54,160 nt of DNA from Saprospiraceae bacterium (GTDB lineage Bacteria > Bacteroidota > Bacteroidia > Chitinophagales > Saprospiraceae): the NCBI GenBank assembly GCA_022841745.1, contig JALHQW010000055.1, positions 1-54,160 of the forward strand, read 5' to 3'. Shown piece by piece: positions 1 through 8,388 of the stretch. The position numbers and the translations under genes were made by a program. Numbering within the stretch: position 1 is the stretch's first letter; each line of letters opens with the position of its first letter. Under the pieces are notes generated by a model, which was not told where the DNA came from, did not search any database, and saw only the letters and a program-made list of their open reading frames with translations.

Positions 1-2
1 TG

Positions 3-104
3 CACAGGTTGTCGAAAATGCCGGACAAGTTGAGCCTGAAAAAACGACGGTTCAGAGCTTCGCTTAACGTCCAATACCTGCAAGAAGTCCTAACAATACT
101 TTGA
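3..104 (+). mobile_element. Possible transposase C-terminal tail (partial)
   Basis: An open frame enters from the left edge and stops at a TGA at 102-104. Its 33 residues are basic and include KLSLKKRRFRASLN followed by YLQEVL. That resembles the last residues of DDE transposases of ISAs1 or IS4 type, which often end with a Lys/Arg-rich stretch and a Tyr-Leu-x-x-x-Leu motif. The other two forward frames close earlier, at 31-33 and 65-67. The fragment is too short to assign a family. The right edge of the window is also transposase-like, which fits a contig cut at repeats. Confidence 0.3.
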
Positions 105-232
105 TGCTTTTACCCTGAATTTTTCCTGTTTTCAGAAACCATATAAAGTCAAATATTTACATTGCGGCGCAAAAACTTGACCCCGCAAACCATGCAATGC
201 TCATTCGAAAAAAATCACAAATTCAAGACCAG

Positions 233-2791
233 ATGAAGAAAGTCCTCCTCATTGGCTGGGACGCAGCCGATTGGAAAGTCATAAACCCCCTCATGGATGC
301 CGGCCTGATGCCCGCCCTGCAAAGCTTAGTGGAAGGCGGGGTGAAAGGCAAAATGACCACGCTCGACCCACCGCTTTCGCCCACGCTTTGGACCAGCATT
401 GCCACCGGCAAACGGCCTTACAAACACGGCATACATGGCTTCACCGAACCGGACGGTAACGGCGGCCTGCGCCCCGTTTACAATACCAGCCGCACCTGCA
501 AGGCCATTTGGAACATACTGACACAGCAGCAGAAAAAAACGCACGTCGTGGGCTGGTGGCCCTCGCACCCTGCTGAGCCTATCAACGGCACGATGATTTC
601 CAACCTGTACCAGCGTGCCCCCGACAACCTGAACCCCAAACAAGGTTGGCCCATGAAAAAAGGCACCGTACACCCCGCAGAGATGACGGATTTGTACGCA
701 AAGCTGCGCATCCCGCCCCATGAGCTTACGGAGAACCATATTGCCCCCTTCGTGCCAGACTATTTCAAGATAGACCAGTCAAAGGATACCAGCCTGCTGA
801 ACATTGCGAAGAACCTCGCCGACTGCTCGACCATCCACAGTGCTGCCACTTATATCATAGAGAACGAAGCGTGGGATTTCATGGCCGTCTATTACGATGC
901 CATTGACCACTTCTGTCACGGCTTCATGCGGTACCACCCGCCCCGTCGGGAGCACATCCCCGTGCAGCGCTACGAGTTGTTCAAGGACGTGGTGAACAGC
1001 GCCTACCGCTTCCACGACATGATGCTGGCCCGGCTCATCGAGCTGGCCGGCCCCGACACGACCATCGTGCTCATCAGCGACCACGGCTTCCACCCCAACC
1101 ACAACCGCCCAAAGGAAATACCCAAGGAGCCTACCGGGCCAGCCATTGAGCACAGCCCTTATGGCATCATCGTGATGAAGGGGCCGGGAATCAAGAAGGA
1201 CGAACTGCTCTTCGGGGCCAGCCTGCTCGACGTGACGCCGACGCTGTTACATATCTTCGACTTACCTGCGGCAAAGGACATGGACGGCAAAGTGCTGGTG
1301 CAGGCCTTTGAAAACGAAGCAGTTATAGAACCTATCGAAAGCTGGGAGGACATCCAAGGCGAAGATGGCCGCCACCCCAAGGGGTTGGAACTGAGTGACG
1401 CCGACAACAAGGAGGAACTGCGCCAATTGATAGAGCTTGGCTATATCGCCGACCCCGGCGAGGACATGGAGAAGGCCATCAAAGGCACGGTGGACGAGAA
1501 CAATTTTAACCTCGCCCGTGCCTACCTGAATGGCCAGCAATGGGACGACGGCATTGCCCTGCTCGAAAAACTGCACACCGAAAACCTCGACGTGCTGCGC
1601 TATGCCAATTACCTGGCACATGCCTACCTCATGGTGGGCAAGTTCAAAAAAGCGAGAACAGTAGTCAATCATATCCAAGGGCTACTCGACCGGGAAAGCC
1701 CGCAGCTCGACCTGCTTGAAGGCAGCCTGCTGCTGGCCGAGGGCCGACCCTTGAAGGCATTGAAAATGTTCCAGAAGGTGGAAAAGGAAGCTGGCCAACA
1801 GCCGCACCTGCGCTACCGGTTGGCCAATGCCTACCTACAGCTCAACAAACTGGAGCAGGCCGAGTCGGTGCTGATGGCTGCCATCACGGAAGACCCCGAA
1901 GAAGCGTCCTCCTGGTACACCCTTGGAATTTGCCGCTACCAAATGGGCAATTACGAGGATGCCATTGATGCGCTGCTGCATGGGGTCGGGCTTCAATATT
2001 ACAACCCGCAATCGCATTTTTACTTGGGCGAAACCCTGCTGGCCATGCAGCGCTATGAAGAGGCCGCCACGGCATTCGAGGTCTGCTTGCGCATAGCCCC
2101 CGCCATGAACACGGCGAGGGAGCGGCTCGTGGCCATTTATACCCAGTTCCTCAACCAGCCCGGCAAGGCGGTCAAGTATGAACTTGATTTCGATAAGGTC
2201 ATGAAAGGCCAGATGACCATCGTGAGCGGACTGCCCCGCAGCGGTACCTCCATGATGATGCAGATGCTGGAAGCCGGGGGCATGACTATCTTTACCGACA
2301 AGGAACGAACGGCGGACGAAAGCAACCCTAAGGGCTATTATGAGCACGAGGCGGTCAAGAACTTGCAGAAGAACAAAAGCTGGTTGCCGCAGGCAAAGGA
2401 CAAAGTGGTGAAAGTGATTGCGCACCTGCTGAAGCATTTGCCCCTGCACTTTCGCTACAAGCTCATTTTCATGGAGCGGGACATGATAGAAGTGATCAGT
2501 TCTCAGCAAAAAATGCTTGCCAGGAACGGCAAACAGGTAAAAGCCGACACGCTGCCCATGCATTTGGTGACGGCCTTCGAGCAATCCCTGAAAGAAGTAA
2601 AACACTGGGCAGCCATCCATTCCAATGTGGACGTGCTCTATGTCTCCCATGCCGAGACCATCGAAATGCCGTTTATGACGGCCATCAAGGTCAATGAGTT
2701 CCTTGGCGGTGATTTGGATGTGGAGGCCATGGCACAGGCGGTGGATGCCAGTTTGCACCGGGAAAAAACAGCAACTACCAACAGCCAATGA
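233..2791 (+). CDS. Alkaline-phosphatase-fold enzyme fused to TPR repeats and a sulfotransferase domain
   Basis: An 852-residue three-part protein. Residues 1-400 are a type I phosphodiesterase/alkaline-phosphatase fold: LIGWDAAD gives metal ligand D10, SPTLWTS gives the probable nucleophile T51, and DAIDHFCHG and ISDHGFHPNH give further metal ligands. Residues 410-650 are tetratricopeptide repeats. Residues 660-850 begin with VSGLPRSGTS, the 5'-phosphosulfate loop of PAPS-dependent sulfotransferases. No signal peptide is visible, so it is probably cytosolic. ATG 233 is preferred over an in-frame ATG at 197 because the fold starts with MKKVLLIGWD. The stop overlaps the next start (ATGA), so the two are translationally coupled. 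The substrate is unknown; a role in transferring or removing sulfate or phosphate groups on a polymer is inference. Confidence 0.85.
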   Translation: MKKVLLIGWDAADWKVINPLMDAGLMPALQSLVEGGVKGKMTTLDPPLSPTLWTSIATGKRPYKHGIHGFTEPDGNGGLRPVYNTSRTCKAIWNILTQQQKKTHVVGWWPSHPAEPINGTMISNLYQRAPDNLNPKQGWPMKKGTVHPAEMTDLYAKLRIPPHELTENHIAPFVPDYFKIDQSKDTSLLNIAKNLADCSTIHSAATYIIENEAWDFMAVYYDAIDHFCHGFMRYHPPRREHIPVQRYELFKDVVNSAYRFHDMMLARLIELAGPDTTIVLISDHGFHPNHNRPKEIPKEPTGPAIEHSPYGIIVMKGPGIKKDELLFGASLLDVTPTLLHIFDLPAAKDMDGKVLVQAFENEAVIEPIESWEDIQGEDGRHPKGLELSDADNKEELRQLIELGYIADPGEDMEKAIKGTVDENNFNLARAYLNGQQWDDGIALLEKLHTENLDVLRYANYLAHAYLMVGKFKKARTVVNHIQGLLDRESPQLDLLEGSLLLAEGRPLKALKMFQKVEKEAGQQPHLRYRLANAYLQLNKLEQAESVLMAAITEDPEEASSWYTLGICRYQMGNYEDAIDALLHGVGLQYYNPQSHFYLGETLLAMQRYEEAATAFEVCLRIAPAMNTARERLVAIYTQFLNQPGKAVKYELDFDKVMKGQMTIVSGLPRSGTSMMMQMLEAGGMTIFTDKERTADESNPKGYYEHEAVKNLQKNKSWLPQAKDKVVKVIAHLLKHLPLHFRYKLIFMERDMIEVISSQQKMLARNGKQVKADTLPMHLVTAFEQSLKEVKHWAAIHSNVDVLYVSHAETIEMPFMTAIKVNEFLGGDLDVEAMAQAVDASLHREKTATTNSQ

Positions 2792-3780
2792 ACCCATTCA
2801 TCAGTTCGCTCAAAGATTGGAGCCAACAACTGTTGGACCCCAATTTGGTGGAAACACAGGCCGAGGCTATCCTCACAGCCATCCATGAGCAATTGGTGAA
2901 AATGACGGGTGTGACGACTGCCACCTCTCCGCAGGACTACTTACGTGACACGTCCCTTGAATTTGGCAATGCCATTTGCACAAACGAGGCTGCCAAGTGC
3001 ATTTTGGACACTTGGCGTACGGTCAAGTTCCTGCAGGGAACTTATGGGGCCATCCGCCATCGACAGTCACAGTTGCCTTCTGAAAAAATCCAAATACTAT
3101 ATGCGGGCTGCGGACCACATGTGCTGTTTTTGACTTTGTTGGCACCACTGTTCGAACCGAACGAAATTGGTTTTACATTACTGGAGGTAAACCCTGCTTC
3201 TTTTAAAATAGCAGAAAGACTCCTACGGCAGCTTGGTTTGGAGGTTTATGTGGATTCGATGCATTTGGAAGACGCCATTCGATACCGGGTGCCAGCGGGC
3301 AAGCAATACCACATACTTTTCAGCGAGACGATGGACAAGGCGCTTTGCAACGAGGCTTTTGTGCCAATTTTGTTGAACCTGCGACCACAATTGGGCAAGG
3401 ATACTATTATCATTCCAGCTAATGTGCTGGTGGGCGCCACGCTTTTTCCACGGATAAAACGAGCGGACGGCCTTTTCCCACAAGCTGCTGATATAAAAGG
3501 CGTGAAAGGACATCCGTTGGGGATCGTCCTTGACTTGGCTTCCAAACTGGACAAAAATGGTTCATGGCGATTGGCGGTGCCAGTCAGGGGGCTTTCAAAG
3601 TTCCGGCATTTGGCGTTCAGCACCGAGGTGGCCATTTGGGGCGACGTCGTGTTGGGGGAGTGGGAATCGCATATCACCATGCCGAAGATTGAGGCCGTTT
3701 CTGCTTCGCCAACGGACCGTCAAATTCAGTTCGAGTATCCTTTGGAAAGGGTTTTGGGCATCCGAATTTCGACGAGTTGA
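2788..3780 (+). CDS. SAM-dependent methyltransferase-like protein
   Basis: A 330-residue protein whose middle holds a class I methyltransferase nucleotide-binding motif: ILYAGCGPH near residue 105, then TLLEVNP (the acidic residue after strand 2), then a segment ending SETMDKALCNE. An alpha-helical N-terminal 90 residues precedes this fold. The ending of the catalytic domain recalls protein-arginine-methyltransferase-like enzymes (the SETMD stretch), but a specific family is not certain. Its ATG overlaps the stop of the phosphodiesterase-sulfotransferase gene by 4 bases, so the two are almost surely one operon. The target could be the same molecule that the neighbouring enzymes act on; that is inference. 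Confidence 0.7.
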   Translation: MNPFISSLKDWSQQLLDPNLVETQAEAILTAIHEQLVKMTGVTTATSPQDYLRDTSLEFGNAICTNEAAKCILDTWRTVKFLQGTYGAIRHRQSQLPSEKIQILYAGCGPHVLFLTLLAPLFEPNEIGFTLLEVNPASFKIAERLLRQLGLEVYVDSMHLEDAIRYRVPAGKQYHILFSETMDKALCNEAFVPILLNLRPQLGKDTIIIPANVLVGATLFPRIKRADGLFPQAADIKGVKGHPLGIVLDLASKLDKNGSWRLAVPVRGLSKFRHLAFSTEVAIWGDVVLGEWESHITMPKIEAVSASPTDRQIQFEYPLERVLGIRISTS

Positions 3781-3859
3781 AACAGTAAAAAAGCTTTTAA
3801 TTTTGATTGCAAAGCAATCAATCGTAAATCATGAATTAGGGATGTTAAGAAAAATTTTC

Positions 3860-3952
3860 GACGCAGATTTTTATGATTTTTTATGATTGATTATGCTTTG
3901 TTTTTGCGTAGCAAAAACCTGAAAAACATAAAAAATCATAATCATCTGCGTC
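3860..3952. repeat. Intergenic long inverted repeat with nested mini-hairpin
   Basis: The spacer 3781-4110 has no gene. Its first element is an inverted repeat: arms 3860-3885 and 3927-3952 match at 24 of 26 positions. At its centre, 3900-3918 is a perfect hairpin, GTTTTTGC-GTA-GCAAAAAC, one copy of the GNA mini-hairpin seen across the window. The arms begin with GACGCAGAT, a word also repeated just outside (TCTGCGTC at 3945-3952, CTGCGTCA at 3970-3977). It could fold in RNA as a terminator-like structure, but no clear T tract follows. Confidence 0.8.
3900..3918. repeat. GNA mini-hairpin in the 3.8-kb spacer (example)
   Basis: GTTTTTGC-GTA-GCAAAAAC, an 8-base perfect stem with a GTA triloop, nested at the centre of the larger inverted repeat 3860-3952. 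Confidence 0.9.
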
Positions 3953-4038
3953 TTTCTGCGTCAAAAAAACTGCGTCAGGATTTTTTCTTAACGCCCCTTA
4001 TCATGAATCGTAAATCGTAACTATTAAGGTGTTTTGGA

Positions 4039-4079
4039 GTGTTTTTGGGGAAAAATTTTCAATTTTTCCCCAAAAACAC
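4039..4079. repeat. Perfect 19-bp inverted repeat
   Basis: Arms 4039-4057 and 4061-4079 are exact reverse complements separated by TTC. The stem holds a GGGGAAAAATT/AATTTTTCCCC core. It lies 31 bases upstream of the leucine-rich-repeat gene and could act as a bidirectional terminator or a barrier between the two transcription units. The poly-T tract of a classical terminator is inside the stem, not after it. Confidence 0.8.
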
Positions 4080-4110
4080 CCCTGCTAAGTACTTACCGTA
4101 AATCAAAAAC

Positions 4111-4710
4111 ATGACAAACGTTCAAGACAAAATCAACTGGTGGCAAGGACTGGAGCCACAGTGGCAGAAGGCCATCAACCAAGTCATCCTGCAAAAAGGA
4201 GTAATTACCGATACTCCAAACGAGGCAGGTTTCGATACAATTTTTGGGCATAAATACCTTCGCTTCGCCGGGCCAAAAGCCCCCTACCCCAATATGGGCT
4301 TTGAACTGACCAACCTAAGCGGGCTTGCCGCATTCGACGAAGCGGAGATGATTTCGGTGACCTACCACCAAATCGCTTCCATAAAGGAAATTACCCATCT
4401 CAAGCATTTGAAAAACGTCTTCTTCGACAACAACTGCCTGACGAGCTTAGAGGGGGTCGAAAGCCTGCCGGGACTGGAAGAGCTTTATGTACACAGCAAT
4501 CAAATCGAATCCATCAAGCCCATTGAAGGGTTGACCAAATTGAAGACCTTTTACTGCAGCTCCAACAAGCTCACCTCCTTTGACGGCCTCACGGAGGACC
4601 ATAGCGAAAACCTACGCTTCTTCGTCTGTTTGCCCAACGAGGGCATCAAACAAAAGGAAATCATTAGGGTGGAGAACACGCTGGGCATCAAGTGCAGGGG
4701 AACTCAATGA
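4111..4710 (+). CDS. Leucine-rich-repeat protein
   Basis: A 199-residue protein. Residues 85-165 hold three to four 22-residue leucine-rich repeats of the SDS22/internalin kind, seen in LKHLKNVFFDNNCLTSLEGV and LPGLEELYVHSNQIESI and LTKLKTFYCSSNKLTSF. The N-terminal 80 residues are an unrecognised cap beginning WWQGLEPQWQKAIN. There is no signal peptide or membrane segment, so it is probably cytosolic and binds another protein. It sits inside the run of modifying enzymes, separated by hairpin-rich spacers on both sides, so it may be transcribed independently. Function unknown; it could be a partner or a target of those enzymes. Confidence 0.75.
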   Translation: MTNVQDKINWWQGLEPQWQKAINQVILQKGVITDTPNEAGFDTIFGHKYLRFAGPKAPYPNMGFELTNLSGLAAFDEAEMISVTYHQIASIKEITHLKHLKNVFFDNNCLTSLEGVESLPGLEELYVHSNQIESIKPIEGLTKLKTFYCSSNKLTSFDGLTEDHSENLRFFVCLPNEGIKQKEIIRVENTLGIKCRGTQ

Positions 4711-4856
4711 TGGCGGATTGCTTGCCCCTTTGGGGTGAATTGCGGATTGCGGATTGTGGAGGTGCTGAGAATTTGGAAAGGTTTTCGTTTATTGCGAACG
4801 ACACCTGGCTGAGCAGCTTTCGAACGCATAAAAATTCAAACTGAAAACGAAACTAT

Positions 4857-5558
4857 ATGAACCAACTAATAAACGGAAGTTACCTGGTAGTGCCCGGCCT
4901 ACTGAAGCCGATGGAAATGGACTTCATTGACCGGATGTTGGACACGGCCAGTTTCGAGGACGGCACAAAGACTGCTTCCGATGCTGCCAAGGCCGTCAAG
5001 AACAACCTACAACTGCCCAAGCAGGATAGCCCAGCAAGGCAGCAAATAGGGGCGGTGGTGCTGAATGCCATCCAGCAAAGCCCGCTCATACATGCGGCAC
5101 TGATGCCGAAGATAATATTGCCGCCAATCGTGAGCAAATACGAGCCAGGCATGCACTACGGCCACCATGTGGACAGTCCCATCATGGGCGATGAAGCAGT
5201 GGGCAACATACGAACGGACGTTGGCATGACGCTCTTCCTCAGCGACCCCGGCAGCTACGAGGGTGGAGAACTGGAAGTGTTCACGCAGGTTGGCCCGCAC
5301 CGCTTCAAATTAGCCAAGGGCGATGCCATCATCTATCCCACGACGGCCATACATGGCGTATTGCCGGTGACATCTGGCGTGCGTTTGGCGGCTGTGACCT
5401 GGATGCAATGCGCCGTGCGGGATGCCCAACAACGAGATCTACTGTTCCAATTGAAATCGGCGCAGGCATTGGTGGAAATGAAGGACAAGCAGGCGCCCGA
5501 AAACCTGACCTTGCTACAGGTTTACAGCAATTTGGTGCGGATGTGGGCGGAGATTTGA
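4857..5558 (+). CDS. PKHD-type Fe(II)/2-oxoglutarate-dependent hydroxylase
   Basis: A 233-residue protein that matches the PiuC/YbiX type of PKHD hydroxylase along its length. The iron-binding facial triad is visible as H104-x-D106 (YGHHVDSP) and H166 (TAIHGVLPVT), with R176 as the 2-oxoglutarate ligand. The TDVGMTLFLSDPGSYEGGEL stretch is typical for the family. The C-terminal 40 residues are a helical tail. Family members hydroxylate prolyl or lysyl groups or iron chelators; the substrate here cannot be read from sequence. It lies 48 bases upstream of the sulfotransferase-like gene and next to a second oxygenase, so joint action on one substrate is plausible. Confidence 0.88.
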   Translation: MNQLINGSYLVVPGLLKPMEMDFIDRMLDTASFEDGTKTASDAAKAVKNNLQLPKQDSPARQQIGAVVLNAIQQSPLIHAALMPKIILPPIVSKYEPGMHYGHHVDSPIMGDEAVGNIRTDVGMTLFLSDPGSYEGGELEVFTQVGPHRFKLAKGDAIIYPTTAIHGVLPVTSGVRLAAVTWMQCAVRDAQQRDLLFQLKSAQALVEMKDKQAPENLTLLQVYSNLVRMWAEI

Positions 5559-5606
5559 GAAATTGGGGAAATTGAGGAATTGGAATAAAGTTACTTCGAT
5601 AAGCAA

Positions 5607-6476
5607 ATGCAAAATTGGATTCCATATCAAATCAATAAAACTGGCAGGGAGTGGGAGGCCACCTGGCTCTGCCTTGGGGAGCATTTGTTCCGGGAGCCGT
5701 TTTTTGAGGAGTCCATTCAAGTTTGCAAATACCTTGATATTAACCGAAAACATGAAAAACTGGTCACAAGCATTGCTGAATTAAAGCTGGTAAGCGATGG
5801 CCTAGAGTGCATAGCGCCCACCGCCTTTATTTTCCATATCTCCCGCTGTGGCTCCACCCTGATGACGCAACTGCTGAGCATGAGCGATGAAAATATCGTG
5901 ATTTCGGAAGCGCCGGTATTGGATACCATTCTGCAGTGGAAATTCAATGACAAGGAAATATCCGAGCTTTCAAGGGGTGATTATTTAAATTATACGACCC
6001 GTATATTGGGACAAAAACGATTTGATTTTCAACAGCGGTATTTTATTAAATGGGATAGCTGGCACTTGTTTTTTTTGGATGAAATCAGGTGTATATTTCC
6101 CCATGTGCCATTTATTTTCTTGACCAGGGAAAAGGAAAAAGTATTGGAATCGCATCAAAAAATATCGGGAATGCATGCAATTAGAGGGGTTTTGGAGCCT
6201 GCAATATTTGGCTACGGTTTAAAGCAAGTGTTGAGAATGACACCAATCGAGTATATGGACAATATTATTTCAAAAATGATATATGCCACCCATGATTTTA
6301 TAAAAACCGACCAGTATTCCCTTCACTTGCCATATGAAGATGGCGTAAGGTTTAATTATGAAAAAATGCTTGCGTATTTGAATATTCCCATAAGCGAATC
6401 GGAAAGCATAAAATTGGATGAGCGGTTAAAAAAACACTCTAAAAGACCCAACGAACAATTCGAACCAGCATCATGA
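5607..6476 (+). CDS. Sulfotransferase-like P-loop protein
   Basis: A 289-residue protein with IFHISRCGSTLMTQLLS near residues 75-90. This is the 5'-phosphosulfate loop form found in bacterial sulfotransferase-like proteins. A second motif, FIFLTREKEKVLESHQK near residue 170, corresponds to the 3'-phosphate-binding Arg/Ser region. The remainder is mixed alpha/beta. The coding region is more A+T-rich than its neighbours. Its stop overlaps the start of the aspartyl-hydroxylase gene (ATGA), so the two are coupled. Pairing of this sulfotransferase-like family with aspartyl/asparaginyl hydroxylase suggests that they act on the same molecule. Whether it uses PAPS is not known. Confidence 0.75.
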   Translation: MQNWIPYQINKTGREWEATWLCLGEHLFREPFFEESIQVCKYLDINRKHEKLVTSIAELKLVSDGLECIAPTAFIFHISRCGSTLMTQLLSMSDENIVISEAPVLDTILQWKFNDKEISELSRGDYLNYTTRILGQKRFDFQQRYFIKWDSWHLFFLDEIRCIFPHVPFIFLTREKEKVLESHQKISGMHAIRGVLEPAIFGYGLKQVLRMTPIEYMDNIISKMIYATHDFIKTDQYSLHLPYEDGVRFNYEKMLAYLNIPISESESIKLDERLKKHSKRPNEQFEPAS

Positions 6477-7525
6477 AAACAAAATCAGCCATACCCTTGC
6501 CCGTGTTTTTTGACCCAGAAAAGCTAAAGGAAGACCTGCAAAAAATAGCCCCAACGGAATGGATAAGCCATTACCGGGGCGACCATTACGAAGGCGGATG
6601 GGCCGTGACGCCCTTGCGATCGGTGGGCGGGCATTCGGCCATCATCTATTCGACACCAGCTGGCTCAAACCCCAATTTCTACAAAGACACCCCGATTTTG
6701 GAGCGATGCCCCCATTTCCAAACGGTTGTAAAATGGTTTCAATGCCAGGTGAATGGCGCCCGCCTCATGCGCCTCGACCCCGCCGCCCGCATCCTGGAAC
6801 ACACCGACGACATGGATGGCGGGAACGTGCAGGAACTGCGCATCCATGTGCCTGTGGAAACCAACCCGCAGGTGGAGTTTTGGGTGGACGGCCAACTCGT
6901 GCCCATGCAGGAGGGCGAGGTATGGTACGCCGATTTCAACCTGCCGCATAGCGTGAACAATCACAGCAGCGTCCCACGCACCCATTTGGTGCTCGACTGT
7001 TCGGTAAATCCGTGGCTGGAAGCCCAATTGGAGCGGGGCCAACTTATTGCCCAGGTTTCATCGTTTTTGAATGGCATCGGCATTGCGACCCGCCCCGCCA
7101 GCTTGCAGGAGGAAACCTTTCTGCCAGGCATCAAGATTGAAGCAGGAGGCATCCTTTACGACTTTGAAAAGCTGCAGCACCCCGGCGACCTGCTGCACGA
7201 GGCTGGCCATATAGCCGTGGTGCATGCCGAAGAACGCAAGCACATGACAGGCAATGTAGGCATGGATAACAAGAATGCGATGGGCGATGAAATTGCGGCC
7301 ATTCTTTGGTCGTACGCAGCGCTAAAGGCCATGAACTTGCCAACAGAGACCGTTTTCCATGAAGACGGCTACAAAGGGCAATCCGACTGGCATATCGAAA
7401 ATTTTGAGGGCGGCAATTACATTGGACTGCCCTTGCTCGAATGGTTTGGCATGGCTGCTGGCGGTAAAAAAGCAAACGAATTGGGCGTTGAGCCATTTCC
7501 GGCAATGATGCGATGGCTGAGGTAG
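6473..7525 (+). CDS. Aspartyl/asparaginyl beta-hydroxylase fused to an HExxH domain
   Basis: A 350-residue two-domain protein. Residues 10-185 are an aspartyl/asparaginyl beta-hydroxylase cupin: H110 in LEHTDD and H159 in LPHSVNN are the likely iron ligands, R123 and R169 the likely 2-oxoglutarate contacts, and GEVWYADF is the family signature. Residues 200-350 form a second domain with LLHEAGHIAV, an HExxH motif at 242-246, followed by GDEIAAILWS, whose E273 could be a third metal ligand. The second domain resembles metal-dependent hydrolases, but I cannot name it. The start overlaps the preceding stop by 4 bases. Confidence 0.82.
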   Translation: MKTKSAIPLPVFFDPEKLKEDLQKIAPTEWISHYRGDHYEGGWAVTPLRSVGGHSAIIYSTPAGSNPNFYKDTPILERCPHFQTVVKWFQCQVNGARLMRLDPAARILEHTDDMDGGNVQELRIHVPVETNPQVEFWVDGQLVPMQEGEVWYADFNLPHSVNNHSSVPRTHLVLDCSVNPWLEAQLERGQLIAQVSSFLNGIGIATRPASLQEETFLPGIKIEAGGILYDFEKLQHPGDLLHEAGHIAVVHAEERKHMTGNVGMDNKNAMGDEIAAILWSYAALKAMNLPTETVFHEDGYKGQSDWHIENFEGGNYIGLPLLEWFGMAAGGKKANELGVEPFPAMMRWLR

Positions 7526-7604
7526 CGCAAATGTCCAAACATTTTAACGTACCACCAGTTTTGAAAAAAGCAGGAACTTAGCGCCCATTTTCAAAACATA
7601 GCCA

Positions 7605-8267
7605 ATGCTCCGCACCACAGCGCAAATACTTTCCATCGTTTTCCACCCGTTGCTCATGGTGACGTACATGCTCATGCTGCTGCTCGTCATCAACCCCTAC
7701 CAGTTTGGGGTCAACAAGATGGCCGAGCAGTGGAAGCTGGTGCTGATGGTGTTCCTTTCCACGTTCGTGATGCCGTTCTTTGCCGTGTTCATGATGAAAT
7801 CCCTGAACATGGTGAAATCCATGGAGTTGGAAGACCGCTATGAGCGCATCGGGCCGTACATCCTCACTGGGGTGTTCTATATTTGGATGTTCCTCAATTT
7901 CAAAAACAACCAGCTCATTCCCAAGCCTCTTGTCATCACGATGCTCGGCTCCACCATAGCGTTGTTCCTTGCTTTTTTCTTCAATAATTTCACGAAAATC
8001 AGCGCCCACGCAGCAGGCATGGGCGGTTTGGTAGGCATGGCGCTCATCAATACCCTGTTCTTCAACTTCGATACCTTCACGATGAACCTCGGGCCGCTCG
8101 GCATGTACGAGGTCAGTACCAATTTCGTGCTGATGGCCATGATAATTCTGGCGGGCTTCGTCTGCTCAGCAAGGCTAATACTCGGAGCGCACAACGAAAA
8201 ACAGCTCTATACCGGATTCGGAATTGGCTTCGTTGCACAATTCATCGCCATGCTTTTCATCCACTAA
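7605..8267 (+). CDS. Integral membrane protein, PAP2-phosphatase-related
   Basis: A 220-residue protein with about six hydrophobic segments, beginning at residues 10-30 and 45-65 and ending FIAMLFIH. ISAHAAGMGG and SARLILGAHNEKQLYTGFGI occupy the places of the PSGH and SRxxxxxH motifs of the PAP2 superfamily in a degenerate form, so it may be a phosphatase-fold membrane protein of uncertain activity. A similar class of small PAP2-like proteins is common in Bacteroidota. It is transcribed toward a minus-strand gene and the two are separated by a tandem-repeat array. Confidence 0.7.
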   Translation: MLRTTAQILSIVFHPLLMVTYMLMLLLVINPYQFGVNKMAEQWKLVLMVFLSTFVMPFFAVFMMKSLNMVKSMELEDRYERIGPYILTGVFYIWMFLNFKNNQLIPKPLVITMLGSTIALFLAFFFNNFTKISAHAAGMGGLVGMALINTLFFNFDTFTMNLGPLGMYEVSTNFVLMAMIILAGFVCSARLILGAHNEKQLYTGFGIGFVAQFIAMLFIH

Positions 8268-8274
8268 TCCCCCT

Positions 8275-8388
8275 CTCACATCTCTCACTCTCTCTCACAT
8301 CTCTCACTCTCTCTCACATCTCTCACTCTCTCTCACATCTCTCACTCTCTCTCACATCTCTCACTCTCTCTCACATCTCTCACTCTCT
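8275..8388. repeat. Six perfect tandem copies of a 19-bp unit
   Basis: The unit CTCACATCTCTCACTCTCT repeats six times without change at 8275, 8294, 8313, 8332, 8351 and 8370. The strand is almost purely pyrimidine plus A. It fills the gap between two convergent genes. The last unit supplies the stop codon (8380-8382, minus strand) and final residues of the monooxygenase-like gene, so array growth would alter that gene's end. Tandem units with no spacers rule out a CRISPR array. Confidence 0.95.

Noticed and set aside
2-67. Frame-2 peptide ending AQ..QSFA at the left edge
   Set aside because: Its 21 residues have no similarity I recognise, while the frame ending at 104 looks like a transposase tail.
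8275-8388. Regular 19-bp repeats resembling a CRISPR array
   Set aside because: Units are adjacent with no spacers and low complexity, so it is a simple tandem repeat.
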